This document shows positions 17,939 through 27,969 of a stretch of DNA of 64,000 bases, in pieces. Position 1 is the first letter of the stretch; each line of letters starts with the position of its first letter. The position numbers were made by a program, and so were the translations under genes. The notes beneath the pieces were generated by a model that did not search any database, was not told the origin of the DNA, and worked only from the letters and a program-made list of their open reading frames with translations. The DNA is from Actinomycetota bacterium. Lineage in GTDB: Bacteria > Actinomycetota > Thermoleophilia > RBG-16-64-13. Location: positions 59,420 through 123,419 of the forward strand of contig JAAYJE010000003.1 of assembly GCA_012523095.1 (NCBI GenBank). The letters are read 5' to 3'.

Positions 17939-20164
17939 ATGGCCCCACCGACCTTCCAAGTCCAAGATCTTAGCGTTGTGTATGAGACCGACTCCGGGCC
18001 CGTACCGGCCGCTCGCAGAATCAGCCTGAGCGTTGACAGAGGCGAGACCTTAGGTCTCGTGGGTGAGTCGGGCTCGGGCAAGACCACACTTGCGCTGGCC
18101 GCCATCAACTATCTACCGGCCAACGGGCGGGTCAAGCAAGGAGCATCGCGGCTGAACGGCCTCGACCTCCTCCGTCTTCCCAAGAGGGAGATGCCGCGGA
18201 TGTGGGGCTCCAGAATCGGTCTGGTGAGCCAGGACCCTCGATCGGCTATGAACCCGACGTTGACCATCGGCCGGCAATTGGACGAGATGGGGTGCAGACA
18301 CCTTGGACTCGGCCGGCGGGAGGCCCGGGACCTCGCCCTCGCCATGCTGGGGAAGATGGGGATGTCCGACCCACCTTCAGTTGTCGGTCGATATCCTCAT
18401 CAGCTCTCCGGGGGCATGCTGCAGTTGTGTGCCATCGCAATGGCGCTGTTAACCCATCCGGAAGTCGTCATCCTGGACGAACCGACCACTTCTCTAGACG
18501 TGACCACTCAAGCGACGGTCCTCGACGTTCTTACCGAACTCAAGACGGAATTACAGACGGCCGCGCTCTACATCACCCACAACTTGGGAGTCATCGCCCG
18601 GGTGGCCGACCGGGTCGCCGTCATGTATGCAGGTGAGATGCTCGAAACAGCCGGGGTCAAGGCGCTCTTCGCCCGACCGTTGCATCCCTATACCTTGAAC
18701 CTCCTGCGCTGCGTACCGCACCTCGGTGCCGGCGCTCGGGCGGAGAGACCGAAGGACGGCAAAGCTTCGGGGATCACCAGAGCTGCGGCCGCCGAAGCCG
18801 ACGCGTCGGGGATCCCGAGCGCCCGACTGGCGAGCATCCCCGGCTCTCTACCTCCGTGGGACGACCTGCCGAGAGGCTGCATCTTCGCTCCGCGCTGCCC
18901 TTTGGTGATGGACTTCTGCCGGGTCTCCCGGCCGCCGTTGGTAGAGGTGGAGCCGCTCCGCTGGAGCACGTGCCTGCGCTGGCAAGTCCTTCTATCGGAC
19001 GAAGGGCGGGCCCAGGCCGTGAGTGTGGAAACCAGAGCCGGGGTCCCACCTCTTGTAGAGGATACGCGCTCACGCGGCCCACTAGCGGATGGCGGCCTGC
19101 AGCCAAGCCAAGAGGCTGTGTCCGTCCCTGTTCTCGAGGTGAAAGACGCGACCAAAGCTTTCGGTCCGGCACGCTCCCGTGCCCACGTGAAAGCAGTGGA
19201 CGGAGCAAGCTTATCGGTCCCTCAAGCACGGACCTTCGGGTTGGTCGGAGAGAGCGGCAGTGGAAAGACCACTCTGGCCCGAGTGATAGCCGGGCTGGAA
19301 CTCCCCTCCTCCGGCCGCATCTTCCTTGCCGGCGAATCGCTCAAGCCCTCGGTCGGGGCACGGGGGCCACACATGCTGCGTCGTCTGCAGATGGTCTTTC
19401 AGTCACCGGACGGTTCGTTCAACCCGCGCATGACCGTGGGGCGCGCCCTGATGCGACCCCTTATGATCATGAACCGCTTAGACCGGAAGAACGCTCGTGA
19501 ACGCGCTCTTGAGCTGCTCGAAGCCGTGCGGGTGCCCGCTTCGCACTTCGACCGCTACCCATCCGAGCTGAGTGGCGGGGAGAAGCAGCGGGTGGCGATC
19601 GCACGGGCCTTTGCGGGAGATCCGGACGTCGTCCTCTGTGACGAGCCCATCTCGTCCCTGGATGTGTCGGTGCAGAGCTCCGTCATCAACCTCTTGGCCG
19701 ATCTGCAGGAGGAGGCGGGCACCGCCTACCTGTTCATCTCCCACGACCTCGCAGTCGTCGAGCACCTCTCGCACCGGGTGGGCGTGATGTACCTGGGCAA
19801 ACTGATGGAGATAGGCGAGGTAGCGAAGGTGCTGGCGCCGCCCTACCATCCGTACACCGAGGCCCTTCTGTCGGCCGTCCCTGTTCCGGATCCTACGGCC
19901 GCCTCCAAGCCTGTTCGCCTTCATGTAAGCGTTTCTTCCAGCCTTGGGATACCATCCGGGTGCCGCTTCCACCCCCGCTGTCCACGCTATCTCGGCGATA
20001 TCTGCAGGCTGCAGGCACCGCCGTGGCGCCTATCCGACGGCCGGGTGATCCCCGCCCTGGCGCCCACCTCGGCTGCCGGACCTGACCGACCCGCCGAGGC
20101 CGCCCACTCTATCTCCTGTCATATCCCACTGGAGGAGTTGGTCAGACTGCAGGGGGCCGGATAG
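17939..20164 (+). CDS. Oligopeptide ABC transporter, fused DppD-DppF ATPases
   Basis: Two complete ABC cassettes: GESGSGKTTLALAA..SGGMLQLCAIAMALLTHPEVVILDEPTTSLD and GESGSGKTTLARVIAG..SGGEKQRVAIARAFAGDPDVVLCDEPISSLD. Confidence 0.95.
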   Translation: MAPPTFQVQDLSVVYETDSGPVPAARRISLSVDRGETLGLVGESGSGKTTLALAAINYLPANGRVKQGASRLNGLDLLRLPKREMPRMWGSRIGLVSQDPRSAMNPTLTIGRQLDEMGCRHLGLGRREARDLALAMLGKMGMSDPPSVVGRYPHQLSGGMLQLCAIAMALLTHPEVVILDEPTTSLDVTTQATVLDVLTELKTELQTAALYITHNLGVIARVADRVAVMYAGEMLETAGVKALFARPLHPYTLNLLRCVPHLGAGARAERPKDGKASGITRAAAAEADASGIPSARLASIPGSLPPWDDLPRGCIFAPRCPLVMDFCRVSRPPLVEVEPLRWSTCLRWQVLLSDEGRAQAVSVETRAGVPPLVEDTRSRGPLADGGLQPSQEAVSVPVLEVKDATKAFGPARSRAHVKAVDGASLSVPQARTFGLVGESGSGKTTLARVIAGLELPSSGRIFLAGESLKPSVGARGPHMLRRLQMVFQSPDGSFNPRMTVGRALMRPLMIMNRLDRKNARERALELLEAVRVPASHFDRYPSELSGGEKQRVAIARAFAGDPDVVLCDEPISSLDVSVQSSVINLLADLQEEAGTAYLFISHDLAVVEHLSHRVGVMYLGKLMEIGEVAKVLAPPYHPYTEALLSAVPVPDPTAASKPVRLHVSVSSSLGIPSGCRFHPRCPRYLGDICRLQAPPWRLSDGRVIPALAPTSAAGPDRPAEAAHSISCHIPLEELVRLQGAG

Positions 20165-21109
20165 ATGCGCGGCTTCATCGCCCGGCGGCTCGCGTTCGTA
20201 GTGCTCACCGCACTGCTTTCGAGTATGGTCGTCTTCGCAGCCACGAACGTCCTGCCCGGCGACGTAGCCACCATGATCCTTGGGCGGGAAGCCTCTGAGC
20301 AGGCCAAAGACGAGCTGCGAAGTCAACTGGGACTCGACAAGCCACTTGTCGTACAGTACGGTCATTGGCTCGGAAACATGGCCAAAGGAGACTGGGGGGA
20401 CTCGCTCAGCACAGGGCAGGATGTGCGCTCAGTGGCCCTTCAAAGACTACGCAACTCGGCCATGCTGGCCCTGGTGGCCTTCCTCATGTACGTGCCGCTC
20501 GGCATCTTCCTGGGCGTAGTAGCCGCCTGGCGCCGCGACTCTCCCCTCGACCAGGTGATCTCGACCGGCTCCCTGGCCTTCATCGGATTGCCGGAGTTCG
20601 TCACCGGCGTACTCCTCATCGCCCTCTTTTCGCGCGCGCTCGGCTGGCTGCCCGCATCCTCGGCCATCGACCCCGGCAGCGGTTTCTTCACCGCCTTCCC
20701 CAGCCTCATCCTGCCGGCCTTGACTGTGTCGCTCACCAGCCTCGCCTACGTGGTGCGCATGACCCGAGCCAGTACGGCCGACGTATTGCAGACAGACTAC
20801 GTACGCACCGCCCGCCTTAAGGGCCTATCCACACCAAGCATCCTGTTCAGGCACGTGCTTCGCAATTCGCTCCTCCCCACTGTGACCGTGGTTGCCGCCG
20901 GAGTAGGATGGCTGATGGGAGGGTTGATCGTGACCGAGTCGGTGTTCAACTACCCTGGTCTGGGCAGGCTGGTGTTGTTCGCCATCCAGAGGCGCGACCT
21001 GCCCCTCATCCAGGCCACGACGATCCTCATCGTAGTCATCTTCGTCCTTGCCAACCTGGTGGCGGATATCGTGTATGCGCTGCTCAATCCGCGTATCCGC
21101 TACCGTTAG
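20165..21109 (+). CDS. Oligopeptide ABC transporter permease (DppB type)
   Basis: DVATMILGREASEQAKDELRSQLGLDKPLVVQYGHWL; YVRTARLKGLSTPSILFRHVLRNSLLPTVTVVAAGVGWLMGGLIVTESVFNYPGLGRL. Confidence 0.95.
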   Translation: MRGFIARRLAFVVLTALLSSMVVFAATNVLPGDVATMILGREASEQAKDELRSQLGLDKPLVVQYGHWLGNMAKGDWGDSLSTGQDVRSVALQRLRNSAMLALVAFLMYVPLGIFLGVVAAWRRDSPLDQVISTGSLAFIGLPEFVTGVLLIALFSRALGWLPASSAIDPGSGFFTAFPSLILPALTVSLTSLAYVVRMTRASTADVLQTDYVRTARLKGLSTPSILFRHVLRNSLLPTVTVVAAGVGWLMGGLIVTESVFNYPGLGRLVLFAIQRRDLPLIQATTILIVVIFVLANLVADIVYALLNPRIRYR

Positions 21110-21235
21110 GACAAGAGAGCCGCGATCACGCGTTCCCCGACCCTGTCTCGCCATCGCCTTCAAGCTCGCGACGGCGAGCCTGCCCACCTCTCTCATAGGC
21201 CTCCCATGTTCGCACTTCCTACATGGCAGATCGAT

Positions 21236-22183
21236 CTAGTGGTGCAGCCCTGTTTGCTTCTCGGACCACCCCACAGGGGCCAGTCTCCCGAACACGGCGT
21301 ACCGGGCGTTGCCGGACTCATACGAACAGGTGGATAAGATCACGATGCGATCGCCCGACCCTACCACCGTATCGCTCCGGAATGTCGAAGCTCTCCTCAG
21401 GCCGTCGATGTGTCCCTCGGACCCCCCCCAGTCGGTGAAGTCAAGGTAGAGCGGTCCATCGTCACCGTCGACGACCATCCCGGCAAACAGCTGGAGCGTG
21501 TGATCACCGTCGGGCGTGTACAACTCCATGGTCGGGAAGCGGTCGTAGTAGCTCTGCGACTTGTACTTCGCCAGGGGCGCGAACATAGAGCCGTTTTTCA
21601 TGTTATGCCCGTATATCACGGTGGCCCTGTCGGAGAAATCGCCTTGATTGCGATAGTCCATGAAGATAGACCCTACCTTGTTGCGTTCATGATTGACGAG
21701 ATGAGACAGGTAGTAGTCGTTGTCGTCGCCCTGTACGATGGGATAGTCGATGGTCTCTCCCCCCACGATCCACCCGACGATGTCGGGATTCAGCCTTTGC
21801 AACGCAAGGAAATCGAGCACGGATGGTGACGGCGCTTCAGGGGGAGCACCCTCCGAACCGACTCGGTCGGAGTCCTTCTCATCGCCCAAGCCCTTCTCGC
21901 CGACGGAGCCCTTCTCATCGCCGGAGCCTGCCGCATCCTCGACCGCGTTCCGGCCGGCTTCTGTCCCCGTCATAGGCTTCACGGGGAAGATCTCGGCACG
22001 GATATGCTCGTAAGTATCGCCGCCTCGAGAGTACTCTTGGCTGCTGCTGATGAGCAGCCAGGCGAACGCCACGATGCCCGCCACGCAAAGAGCCATCAGA
22101 ACATGAAGCACTGTGCGCGACCGGCGAGTGAGGGTCCTGCGCCCCTCGCTACGTTCACTCATCCTCGAGTCCTCATAAGACAA
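21236..22183 (-). CDS. Class B-type sortase
   Basis: LNPDIVGWIVGGETIDYPIVQGDDNDYYLSHLVNHERNKVGSIFMDYRNQGDFSDRATVIYGHNMKNGSMFAPLAKY; catalytic ILSTCSYE. Confidence 0.92.
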   Translation of the reverse strand: MSYEDSRMSERSEGRRTLTRRSRTVLHVLMALCVAGIVAFAWLLISSSQEYSRGGDTYEHIRAEIFPVKPMTGTEAGRNAVEDAAGSGDEKGSVGEKGLGDEKDSDRVGSEGAPPEAPSPSVLDFLALQRLNPDIVGWIVGGETIDYPIVQGDDNDYYLSHLVNHERNKVGSIFMDYRNQGDFSDRATVIYGHNMKNGSMFAPLAKYKSQSYYDRFPTMELYTPDGDHTLQLFAGMVVDGDDGPLYLDFTDWGGSEGHIDGLRRASTFRSDTVVGSGDRIVILSTCSYESGNARYAVFGRLAPVGWSEKQTGLHH

Positions 22184-22186
22184 GGC

Positions 22187-22222
22187 GCTTGTGGGGCCGA
22201 CGCACGCGTCGGCCCCACAAGC
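22187..22222 (-). terminator. 17-bp perfect hairpin between adhesin gene and sortase gene
   Basis: GCTTGTGGGGCCGACGC-AC-GCGTCGGCCCCACAAGC. Confidence 0.7.
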
Positions 22223-22255
22223 TCAGCCTACCGCAGATAGGCGCCCTACCTCGCG

Positions 22256-25200
22256 TTACTTCCTACCTCTAAGACCGACCCTCAAGCTCACCAACGCGCC
22301 CAGCAACAACAGGCAGCCGAACAGCCCGACGGCCCAGATCGCCCTCCAGTCGTTGTCGCCGGTCTTGGGGGTCGTACTGCCACTCCCTCCAGTGCTGGGG
22401 GTCGTGGTACCTCCGCCTCCAGTGCTGGTAGGCAGCGTAGCACCTCCATCTTCAGTGGTGGACGTCGTGGTCTCCTCAGCCTCAGTCGTGGTGGTCGTCG
22501 TGTCGCCGGTATCAGTGGTGGTCGTAGTAGTCGTGCCGTTATCCTCGGTGGTGGTGGTCGTGCTCTTGGCGTTCACGAACGTAGCAGTCCTGCCGGCCTC
22601 GGTGATGGCACCCGCCGCTCCGGTGGCACTGGTAACGTAACCGTCGCCGTCGGCCTCCACTTCAGTCACCTGGTACGTAGCCCCCCGGGGCAGACCCCTG
22701 ATGGTTATGTATTCGCCGTGGCTGAGGGTGACTATCTGCCCATTCGATATGGTCCCGGCCTTGCTGCCCGAATACGAGTAGCTCCCGGCCACGTTCAGGA
22801 CAACCATGAAAGTGAACTGCCGGTCCATGTCGCCTGAGCTACCTTCCACCGTCTTGGTTATGGTCAGAGCGCCGGTCTTAACCGGTTCAGGCGCCACGTT
22901 GGAGACATTTCTGAAAGCGGCCGTCCGCACGGTCTCGGCGGCGATGGCGCCGGTGCTTCCCTTGGCCGTCGTGACATATCCGTCGGACGAGTAGTCGGCT
23001 TCGGTCACCGTATAGCCTAGACCCTCGGGCAGGCCCGTGAAGGTGATGCTCTGCCCATGAGCGAGAGAGACGGTCCCACCGCTCTTCAGAGTCCCATCGG
23101 GCACACCGTTGCCCACATAAGCGTGCTCGACATCCTGATCACCGGTGAAGGTCACAGTGAATCTGAACGGCTTCGTCAAGTTGGCGGCGTTGCCCCCCAC
23201 CGTCTTCACGATGGTCAGGTCGCCTTCGTTTCGCGTGTTGACGAAGGCCGCCACCTGGGCCTCGTCGGCCACGATCGTACCGATATCTCCGGTGGCGATC
23301 GTGGAGTAATCGTCGGCCGAATAATCCGCTTCAATCACTGCATACGTAGTGTCCTTGGGCAGCCCGACTATGGTGATGCTCTGCCCATGGGCGAGAGCGA
23401 TGGTGTCGCCGCTGCTGATCGATCCACCGGGAACACCGGTGCCAACGTATGTGTACGAGGCGGTCGGATCACCGCTGAAGTCTTCAGGGAACGTTAAGAC
23501 TACCGTGAAGTCGAACTGCTTGGAGGTATCGGCGGCATTCCCGGCCACCACCTTGCTGATGGTCAGGTCCCCGGCAGTTCCTTCTCTGTAGTTGTGCACC
23601 GTGAGAGAGTTGCCGGGATTGCCGTCGATGGCGACAGTGACAATCGAGCCCTGGGTAGTGACCGTCAGAGCGCGATCCACCCTCTCCGGATCATATCCGG
23701 ACGGGGTCGACACCTCCCGTAGGATGTAGCTGCCGTCGGGTATGACTTTGAGCCTGAGCTTGCCGTCGGCCCCGCTGATGCCCGTCCGTATGACCGTCAC
23801 TCCATCCAATGCGAGGACACTGAACGTAACGCCCGGTAACGACCCATCCGAATCACCCAGCTTGGTTATCTCGATCCAGCCGTTCTTCTTCAGACTGGCG
23901 CTGCCGTCTTCTTGAGTTATCTGATACGAATCAGAGGTCTCCTCTTGCTCCCCCTCTTCTCCACACAGCATCGCTCGGTTGGTCACTGTGCCCGGTTCTC
24001 CGGTCACATCGGTGACATACGTGAACCGGTAGGCCTTCGTGGCATCGGGGATGTTCAAGGTGAGGATACGACCGACGGTATCGTACGAGGGGTTCACGCC
24101 GACGCTCGGGTCCGACACATCCAGAGGGCTACCGAAGAGCGCGTACGTGCCGTCAGGCTGCAACTCCATCTCCTGAGCCGTGATGTTGCCGCCACTCAGG
24201 TCCAAAGCCCCGGTGGCGTCGGTACGCACGTCGAGACCGGCGGGCAGCGTGTCCTGCACTTGTGCGGTACCTATCCAGTCAAGATCGTACGCCCGGTATT
24301 CCACCGTCCAGCGCACGACACCTGCCTCCACAAGAGCGCTCTTCTTGTCCAGAAGGACGCTCTTGATCGTCACGTTCTGCGACTCAGATACCCCCGGGGT
24401 CCAATTCAGAGTGTACAGTGTGACGTCGTTTGCTTCAGTGAGCGTCTGATTCTTGCCGAAATACTCCTCGAGAGTGGCTTCGGTCGGTCTTGCCTTCACG
24501 AGGATCACATAGGGTTCATTAAGCGCGCTGAAGGTGAAGGTGGCCGTCGTGCCACTGAAGACTGCGCTTAGGAAAGCGGACACATCCTCCAATGGCACCG
24601 GCGGACTCCCCGACGCATCTACAGTATCGCCGGACTGCGTCCCTTTGAAGACCTGATACATCGATCCGGTGACGATCTCTACGAACTCCCAGCCATCGGG
24701 CAGGGTGTCGGTCAGGATGACCGGACCTAACTTCGACCCGCTCGAGTCGATCCACATGTTGGTGAGGTCCATACCGTCGGCATTGACGCCCAGACGGAAG
24801 ATCACAGACTTGTCTATATAGTCGAAGCCGAGGTTGGGGCTTGACGTGTAGTCGTTAACCCCAGCCGCCGGGTCGGACCCGTACCCCCGCACCAGCATCT
24901 CTTTCGCCAGCACATTGCTGCTGTAGGTGACCGTCCCCGTGACCGCAGACAGATACGTGGTCCCCGAGAAGAGAGTGGCTGTGTTTGTCACCGACTCCGA
25001 CGAGTTCCCGGCGAAGATATCGGGGTCCAAGACCAAGGTCTCGAAGGTGAAGTTGGTCCAGTTGGCAGCGCCTTCACCCGTCGTCGGGAACCCCGTGACC
25101 ACCAGCAAATCGGCGACCCGCGTCGGGCCGTCCATAATGGCAATGACCTCCAGAGTCAAACCGGACCCGTCGAACGAGCCGTCAACATACATCTGATTGC

Positions 25201-26881
25201 CACGCGGAGTCAGTCCGTTTGGGCCGCCGATGGTTATGCCGCTCGGAAGCCCGGTCACGCTCTCCTCGTCGATAGTGGCGCCGTAAACGATCAGATCGTA
25301 GACCGTCGGGTCGGGGATGTTCTGTCCTCTTGGGCCGACGCTCACGGTCCATGTGATCGTAGCCGTCTCCTGGTCGAGCGAACCGACTTTCCTGATGGGG
25401 CTATAACCGACTCCCACGGTGGTGGAGGCACTGTGTCCCTCGTCCGGTGAGCCGGTCCAGGTGACGGTGGCTGAGTTCAAGTAATTGACTACACCCACCT
25501 GGTATCCGTCGTCGCCCGGGCTCGGAACTTTGGCCACTATGGTGAGTCGAATCCGGTTATTGATGTCACCGATGTTGTACTTGCCTTGCGCTGGTTGAGA
25601 GCTGAAATCCCCTCCCCCGGCGGGAGCCACCCACACTGAACCGTCCCAGATCTCCCATTTGGCCGACTGCCACGTCAGGCCTTCCGCCAATACGTCGGTG
25701 ATGACAACGTCCTCAAGGCTTCGACCCGCTTCGTTCACCACGATGGACCAGGTGATGGTCTGATCGGAGGGATCGTAGCCACCAAGCCCTGTGTCGCTCT
25801 GAGCACCGCTCTTGCTGATCCAGCTCAACGGGGTGAAAGAGACCGTTCTCGAGCCGGTCTTCAGTATCTCGTCGCCATCTTTCAGCTGGGCCGTGTTGGA
25901 GATCGATTGTTGACCGCCCCCAGAAGAGTAGTACTTCCCGTCAGGGATCTCGGTCTTGAATCTGACGGTCTGAGGTGCGTTGACACCATCAGGGAACGTG
26001 TAGCTCAGTACCTTGTTCACATACGACGGTCCTGGGTCGGGGGTGCTGCCGCCGACGGTGAAGGAACCGGTGATGTAGTCCCCTACACCCGTCAGATCAT
26101 CAACGAACTGATAGCCCTCCAGTGGGATGGGGGCGGTAACGGACTTGCCGCCCCGCGTAGCAGCAGCCGAGATCGTCACCGTCCAAGCCACGTTCTTGTC
26201 GTCCATATCCACCGCTCCGGCTTTGGTAACGGTGTACGTGACGGAAGCCTCGGGTATCCGGAGATTGAAGGTCTTTTCGACGATCTCTACTTGCTTCGTG
26301 CCCCCGTCCGGAGAGTCGCCGCTTGAGTCGTATTCCAAAGTGGCGCCGAACTCACACTCCACCGAGTTGTAGCCGCCGTCTTCGTCGAACACCTCTTCGT
26401 CACCGTCAAAGACGACGGTCGCGATCACCTTCCCACCTTCTGTGCGAAAATAGACGGTACCGACCGTGATGTCTCCGAAATCCAGTGGGATCTCGGTATT
26501 GCCGACAAGAGCAAAGGCGTCACTCAATTCAAAGCCGGCATAGTCACCGTGCTTAACGGGATCAGTAGGAGTGGGATCATCACCCGCCACCGGCACGTTG
26601 AACGACACTTTCACCGAGATGGGCTTTTCGCTGTCGACATCGCCGCCGGGGTCTATCGTGCTCCCATCCTGGATCACCGTGAACTCCAGTCCGGTCAGAT
26701 AGCCTCGAACATCGTCGCCGGTGGGTGGGTATTCTGCTCGGGCGACGCTGAACGCGAATACGGTCAGCAACAGCACCAGCACGATAGGCGATACGACAAG
26801 CAACCATCTCTTCCTCTTGTACACTGAAACGCTCCTTCTTGCACGATCATCCGTCTGCATACGATCCAGGGTCGCTCTCAT
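22256..26881 (-). CDS. Giant sortase-anchored pilin/adhesin-like repeat protein
   Basis: 1541 aa; N-terminal signal; DUF11/isopeptide-like modules; Cna-B/SpaA-like module GSLPGVTFSVLALDGVTVIRTGISGADGKLRLKVIPDGSYILREVSTPSGYDP; three C-terminal repeats; Thr-rich stalk; TPKTG-D, hydrophobic helix, RGRK tail. Confidence 0.92.
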   Translation of the reverse strand: MRATLDRMQTDDRARRSVSVYKRKRWLLVVSPIVLVLLLTVFAFSVARAEYPPTGDDVRGYLTGLEFTVIQDGSTIDPGGDVDSEKPISVKVSFNVPVAGDDPTPTDPVKHGDYAGFELSDAFALVGNTEIPLDFGDITVGTVYFRTEGGKVIATVVFDGDEEVFDEDGGYNSVECEFGATLEYDSSGDSPDGGTKQVEIVEKTFNLRIPEASVTYTVTKAGAVDMDDKNVAWTVTISAAATRGGKSVTAPIPLEGYQFVDDLTGVGDYITGSFTVGGSTPDPGPSYVNKVLSYTFPDGVNAPQTVRFKTEIPDGKYYSSGGGQQSISNTAQLKDGDEILKTGSRTVSFTPLSWISKSGAQSDTGLGGYDPSDQTITWSIVVNEAGRSLEDVVITDVLAEGLTWQSAKWEIWDGSVWVAPAGGGDFSSQPAQGKYNIGDINNRIRLTIVAKVPSPGDDGYQVGVVNYLNSATVTWTGSPDEGHSASTTVGVGYSPIRKVGSLDQETATITWTVSVGPRGQNIPDPTVYDLIVYGATIDEESVTGLPSGITIGGPNGLTPRGNQMYVDGSFDGSGLTLEVIAIMDGPTRVADLLVVTGFPTTGEGAANWTNFTFETLVLDPDIFAGNSSESVTNTATLFSGTTYLSAVTGTVTYSSNVLAKEMLVRGYGSDPAAGVNDYTSSPNLGFDYIDKSVIFRLGVNADGMDLTNMWIDSSGSKLGPVILTDTLPDGWEFVEIVTGSMYQVFKGTQSGDTVDASGSPPVPLEDVSAFLSAVFSGTTATFTFSALNEPYVILVKARPTEATLEEYFGKNQTLTEANDVTLYTLNWTPGVSESQNVTIKSVLLDKKSALVEAGVVRWTVEYRAYDLDWIGTAQVQDTLPAGLDVRTDATGALDLSGGNITAQEMELQPDGTYALFGSPLDVSDPSVGVNPSYDTVGRILTLNIPDATKAYRFTYVTDVTGEPGTVTNRAMLCGEEGEQEETSDSYQITQEDGSASLKKNGWIEITKLGDSDGSLPGVTFSVLALDGVTVIRTGISGADGKLRLKVIPDGSYILREVSTPSGYDPERVDRALTVTTQGSIVTVAIDGNPGNSLTVHNYREGTAGDLTISKVVAGNAADTSKQFDFTVVLTFPEDFSGDPTASYTYVGTGVPGGSISSGDTIALAHGQSITIVGLPKDTTYAVIEADYSADDYSTIATGDIGTIVADEAQVAAFVNTRNEGDLTIVKTVGGNAANLTKPFRFTVTFTGDQDVEHAYVGNGVPDGTLKSGGTVSLAHGQSITFTGLPEGLGYTVTEADYSSDGYVTTAKGSTGAIAAETVRTAAFRNVSNVAPEPVKTGALTITKTVEGSSGDMDRQFTFMVVLNVAGSYSYSGSKAGTISNGQIVTLSHGEYITIRGLPRGATYQVTEVEADGDGYVTSATGAAGAITEAGRTATFVNAKSTTTTTEDNGTTTTTTTDTGDTTTTTTEAEETTTSTTEDGGATLPTSTGGGGTTTPSTGGSGSTTPKTGDNDWRAIWAVGLFGCLLLLGALVSLRVGLRGRK
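22358..22372 (-). other. Cell-wall sorting pentapeptide TPKTG (LPXTG variant)
   Basis: TTPKTGDNDWRAIWAVGLFGCLLLLGALVSLRVGLRGRK. Confidence 0.8.
22562..23572 (-). repeat. Three ~105-117-aa C-terminal protein repeats (Spy0128/DUF7601-like)
   Basis: G(D/A)LTI.K.V.G.......F.F.V.......Y.G......SG....L.HGQSIT..GLP....Y.VTEAD....Y....G..G.I......AF.N repeated three times. Confidence 0.85.
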
Positions 26882-27205
26882 CTATCCGGCACGACATCCT
26901 CTATCCGGAATCACACGGTATTAGCCATCATTGTAGTTAACCGAACGGACACCATTCAAACGTGATCATCAAGATGCCGACCGCCCGCTCACAATGCCGG
27001 TCACCCAATCTCCTCTACCCACTCATCCTGTGTTCGACACAGCCGGGCGGCGTCCTTGCCACCCTGCGCTGCGCTCGCCGCTGCGGCGTGAAGCGCCTTT
27101 TCCGCCCCCCGGCGTCGTTGAGCGTGGGACTATGTCGACAACTCGATGCTTGCTCAGTGGACTTATACTAGATTTGGGGTGGTACAGACTTCAAGGTTGT
27201 GACTC

Positions 27206-27910
27206 ATGGTAAGAGTGAAGATCTGTTGTATCAAGTCGGCTGAGGAGGCCCGTCTTGCTATTGGTGCGGGTGCTTCCGCCTTGGGATTCGTGTCTGAGAT
27301 GCCCAGCGGACCAGGCGTGATCGGCGAAGGTACGATTGCTAAGATCATCGCCACGGTGCCGCCGCCCATCGCTACGTTCCTCCTTACCAGCCGCACCGAT
27401 CCGGCAGAGATCACCGCGCAGCAGCAACGCTGCCGCGCAAATACCATTCAGATCTGTGACCGCCTTACAGCCGAGGCCCATCTTGCCCTTCGGGAGGCTT
27501 TGCCGGGTATATCGCTAGTCCAGGTCGTGCACGTCAGCGATGAGTCATCAATAGATGAAGCTTTGGAGTTAGGACGTCGTGTTGATGCGATCTTGCTCGA
27601 TTCCGGCAACCAGAGCGCGCCGGTGAAGGAGCTTGGCGGTACAGGCCGCACACACGATTGGTCGCTCAGCAAGCGGATTGTCCAAGGCTCGATTGTGCCG
27701 GTGTTTCTCGCAGGAGGTTTGCGTGCTGACAATGTCGAGGAGGCCCTACACTCTACCGGGGCATTTGGAGTAGACGTGTGCAGCGGTGTGCGCACAAACG
27801 GGTCACTTGATGCTGAGAAACTGAGTAGTTTCATGGAAGCCGTCGAAAGAGCGGCCCAACAAATCGCTCCGGCCGACCGCGGACCCACTGCGCAGGCTGC
27901 CGGCGGCTGA
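27206..27910 (+). CDS. trpF: Phosphoribosylanthranilate isomerase (TrpF)-like protein, orphan
   Basis: VKICCIKSAEEARLAIGAGASALGFVSEMPSGPGVI; ILLDSGNQ; GGTGRTHDWSLS; PVFLAGGLRADNVEEALHSTGAFGVDVCSGVRTNGSLDAEKL. Confidence 0.85.
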   Translation: MVRVKICCIKSAEEARLAIGAGASALGFVSEMPSGPGVIGEGTIAKIIATVPPPIATFLLTSRTDPAEITAQQQRCRANTIQICDRLTAEAHLALREALPGISLVQVVHVSDESSIDEALELGRRVDAILLDSGNQSAPVKELGGTGRTHDWSLSKRIVQGSIVPVFLAGGLRADNVEEALHSTGAFGVDVCSGVRTNGSLDAEKLSSFMEAVERAAQQIAPADRGPTAQAAGG

Positions 27911-27969
27911 GCTCAGACAGTGGTCTGACAGCGCGTTCGGATGCCTGGGGTGACAAGTTCGTCACCAGG

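Noticed and set aside
22191-22640. Val/Val-Ser-rich plus-strand ORFs opposite the Thr-rich stalks (also 8333..8800)
   Set aside because: Simple antisense of ACC/ACT Thr repeats; no independent coding evidence
26940-27200. Possible insertion-sequence remnant in the adhesin-trpF intergenic region
   Set aside because: No recognisable transposase motif or terminal inverted repeats could be read
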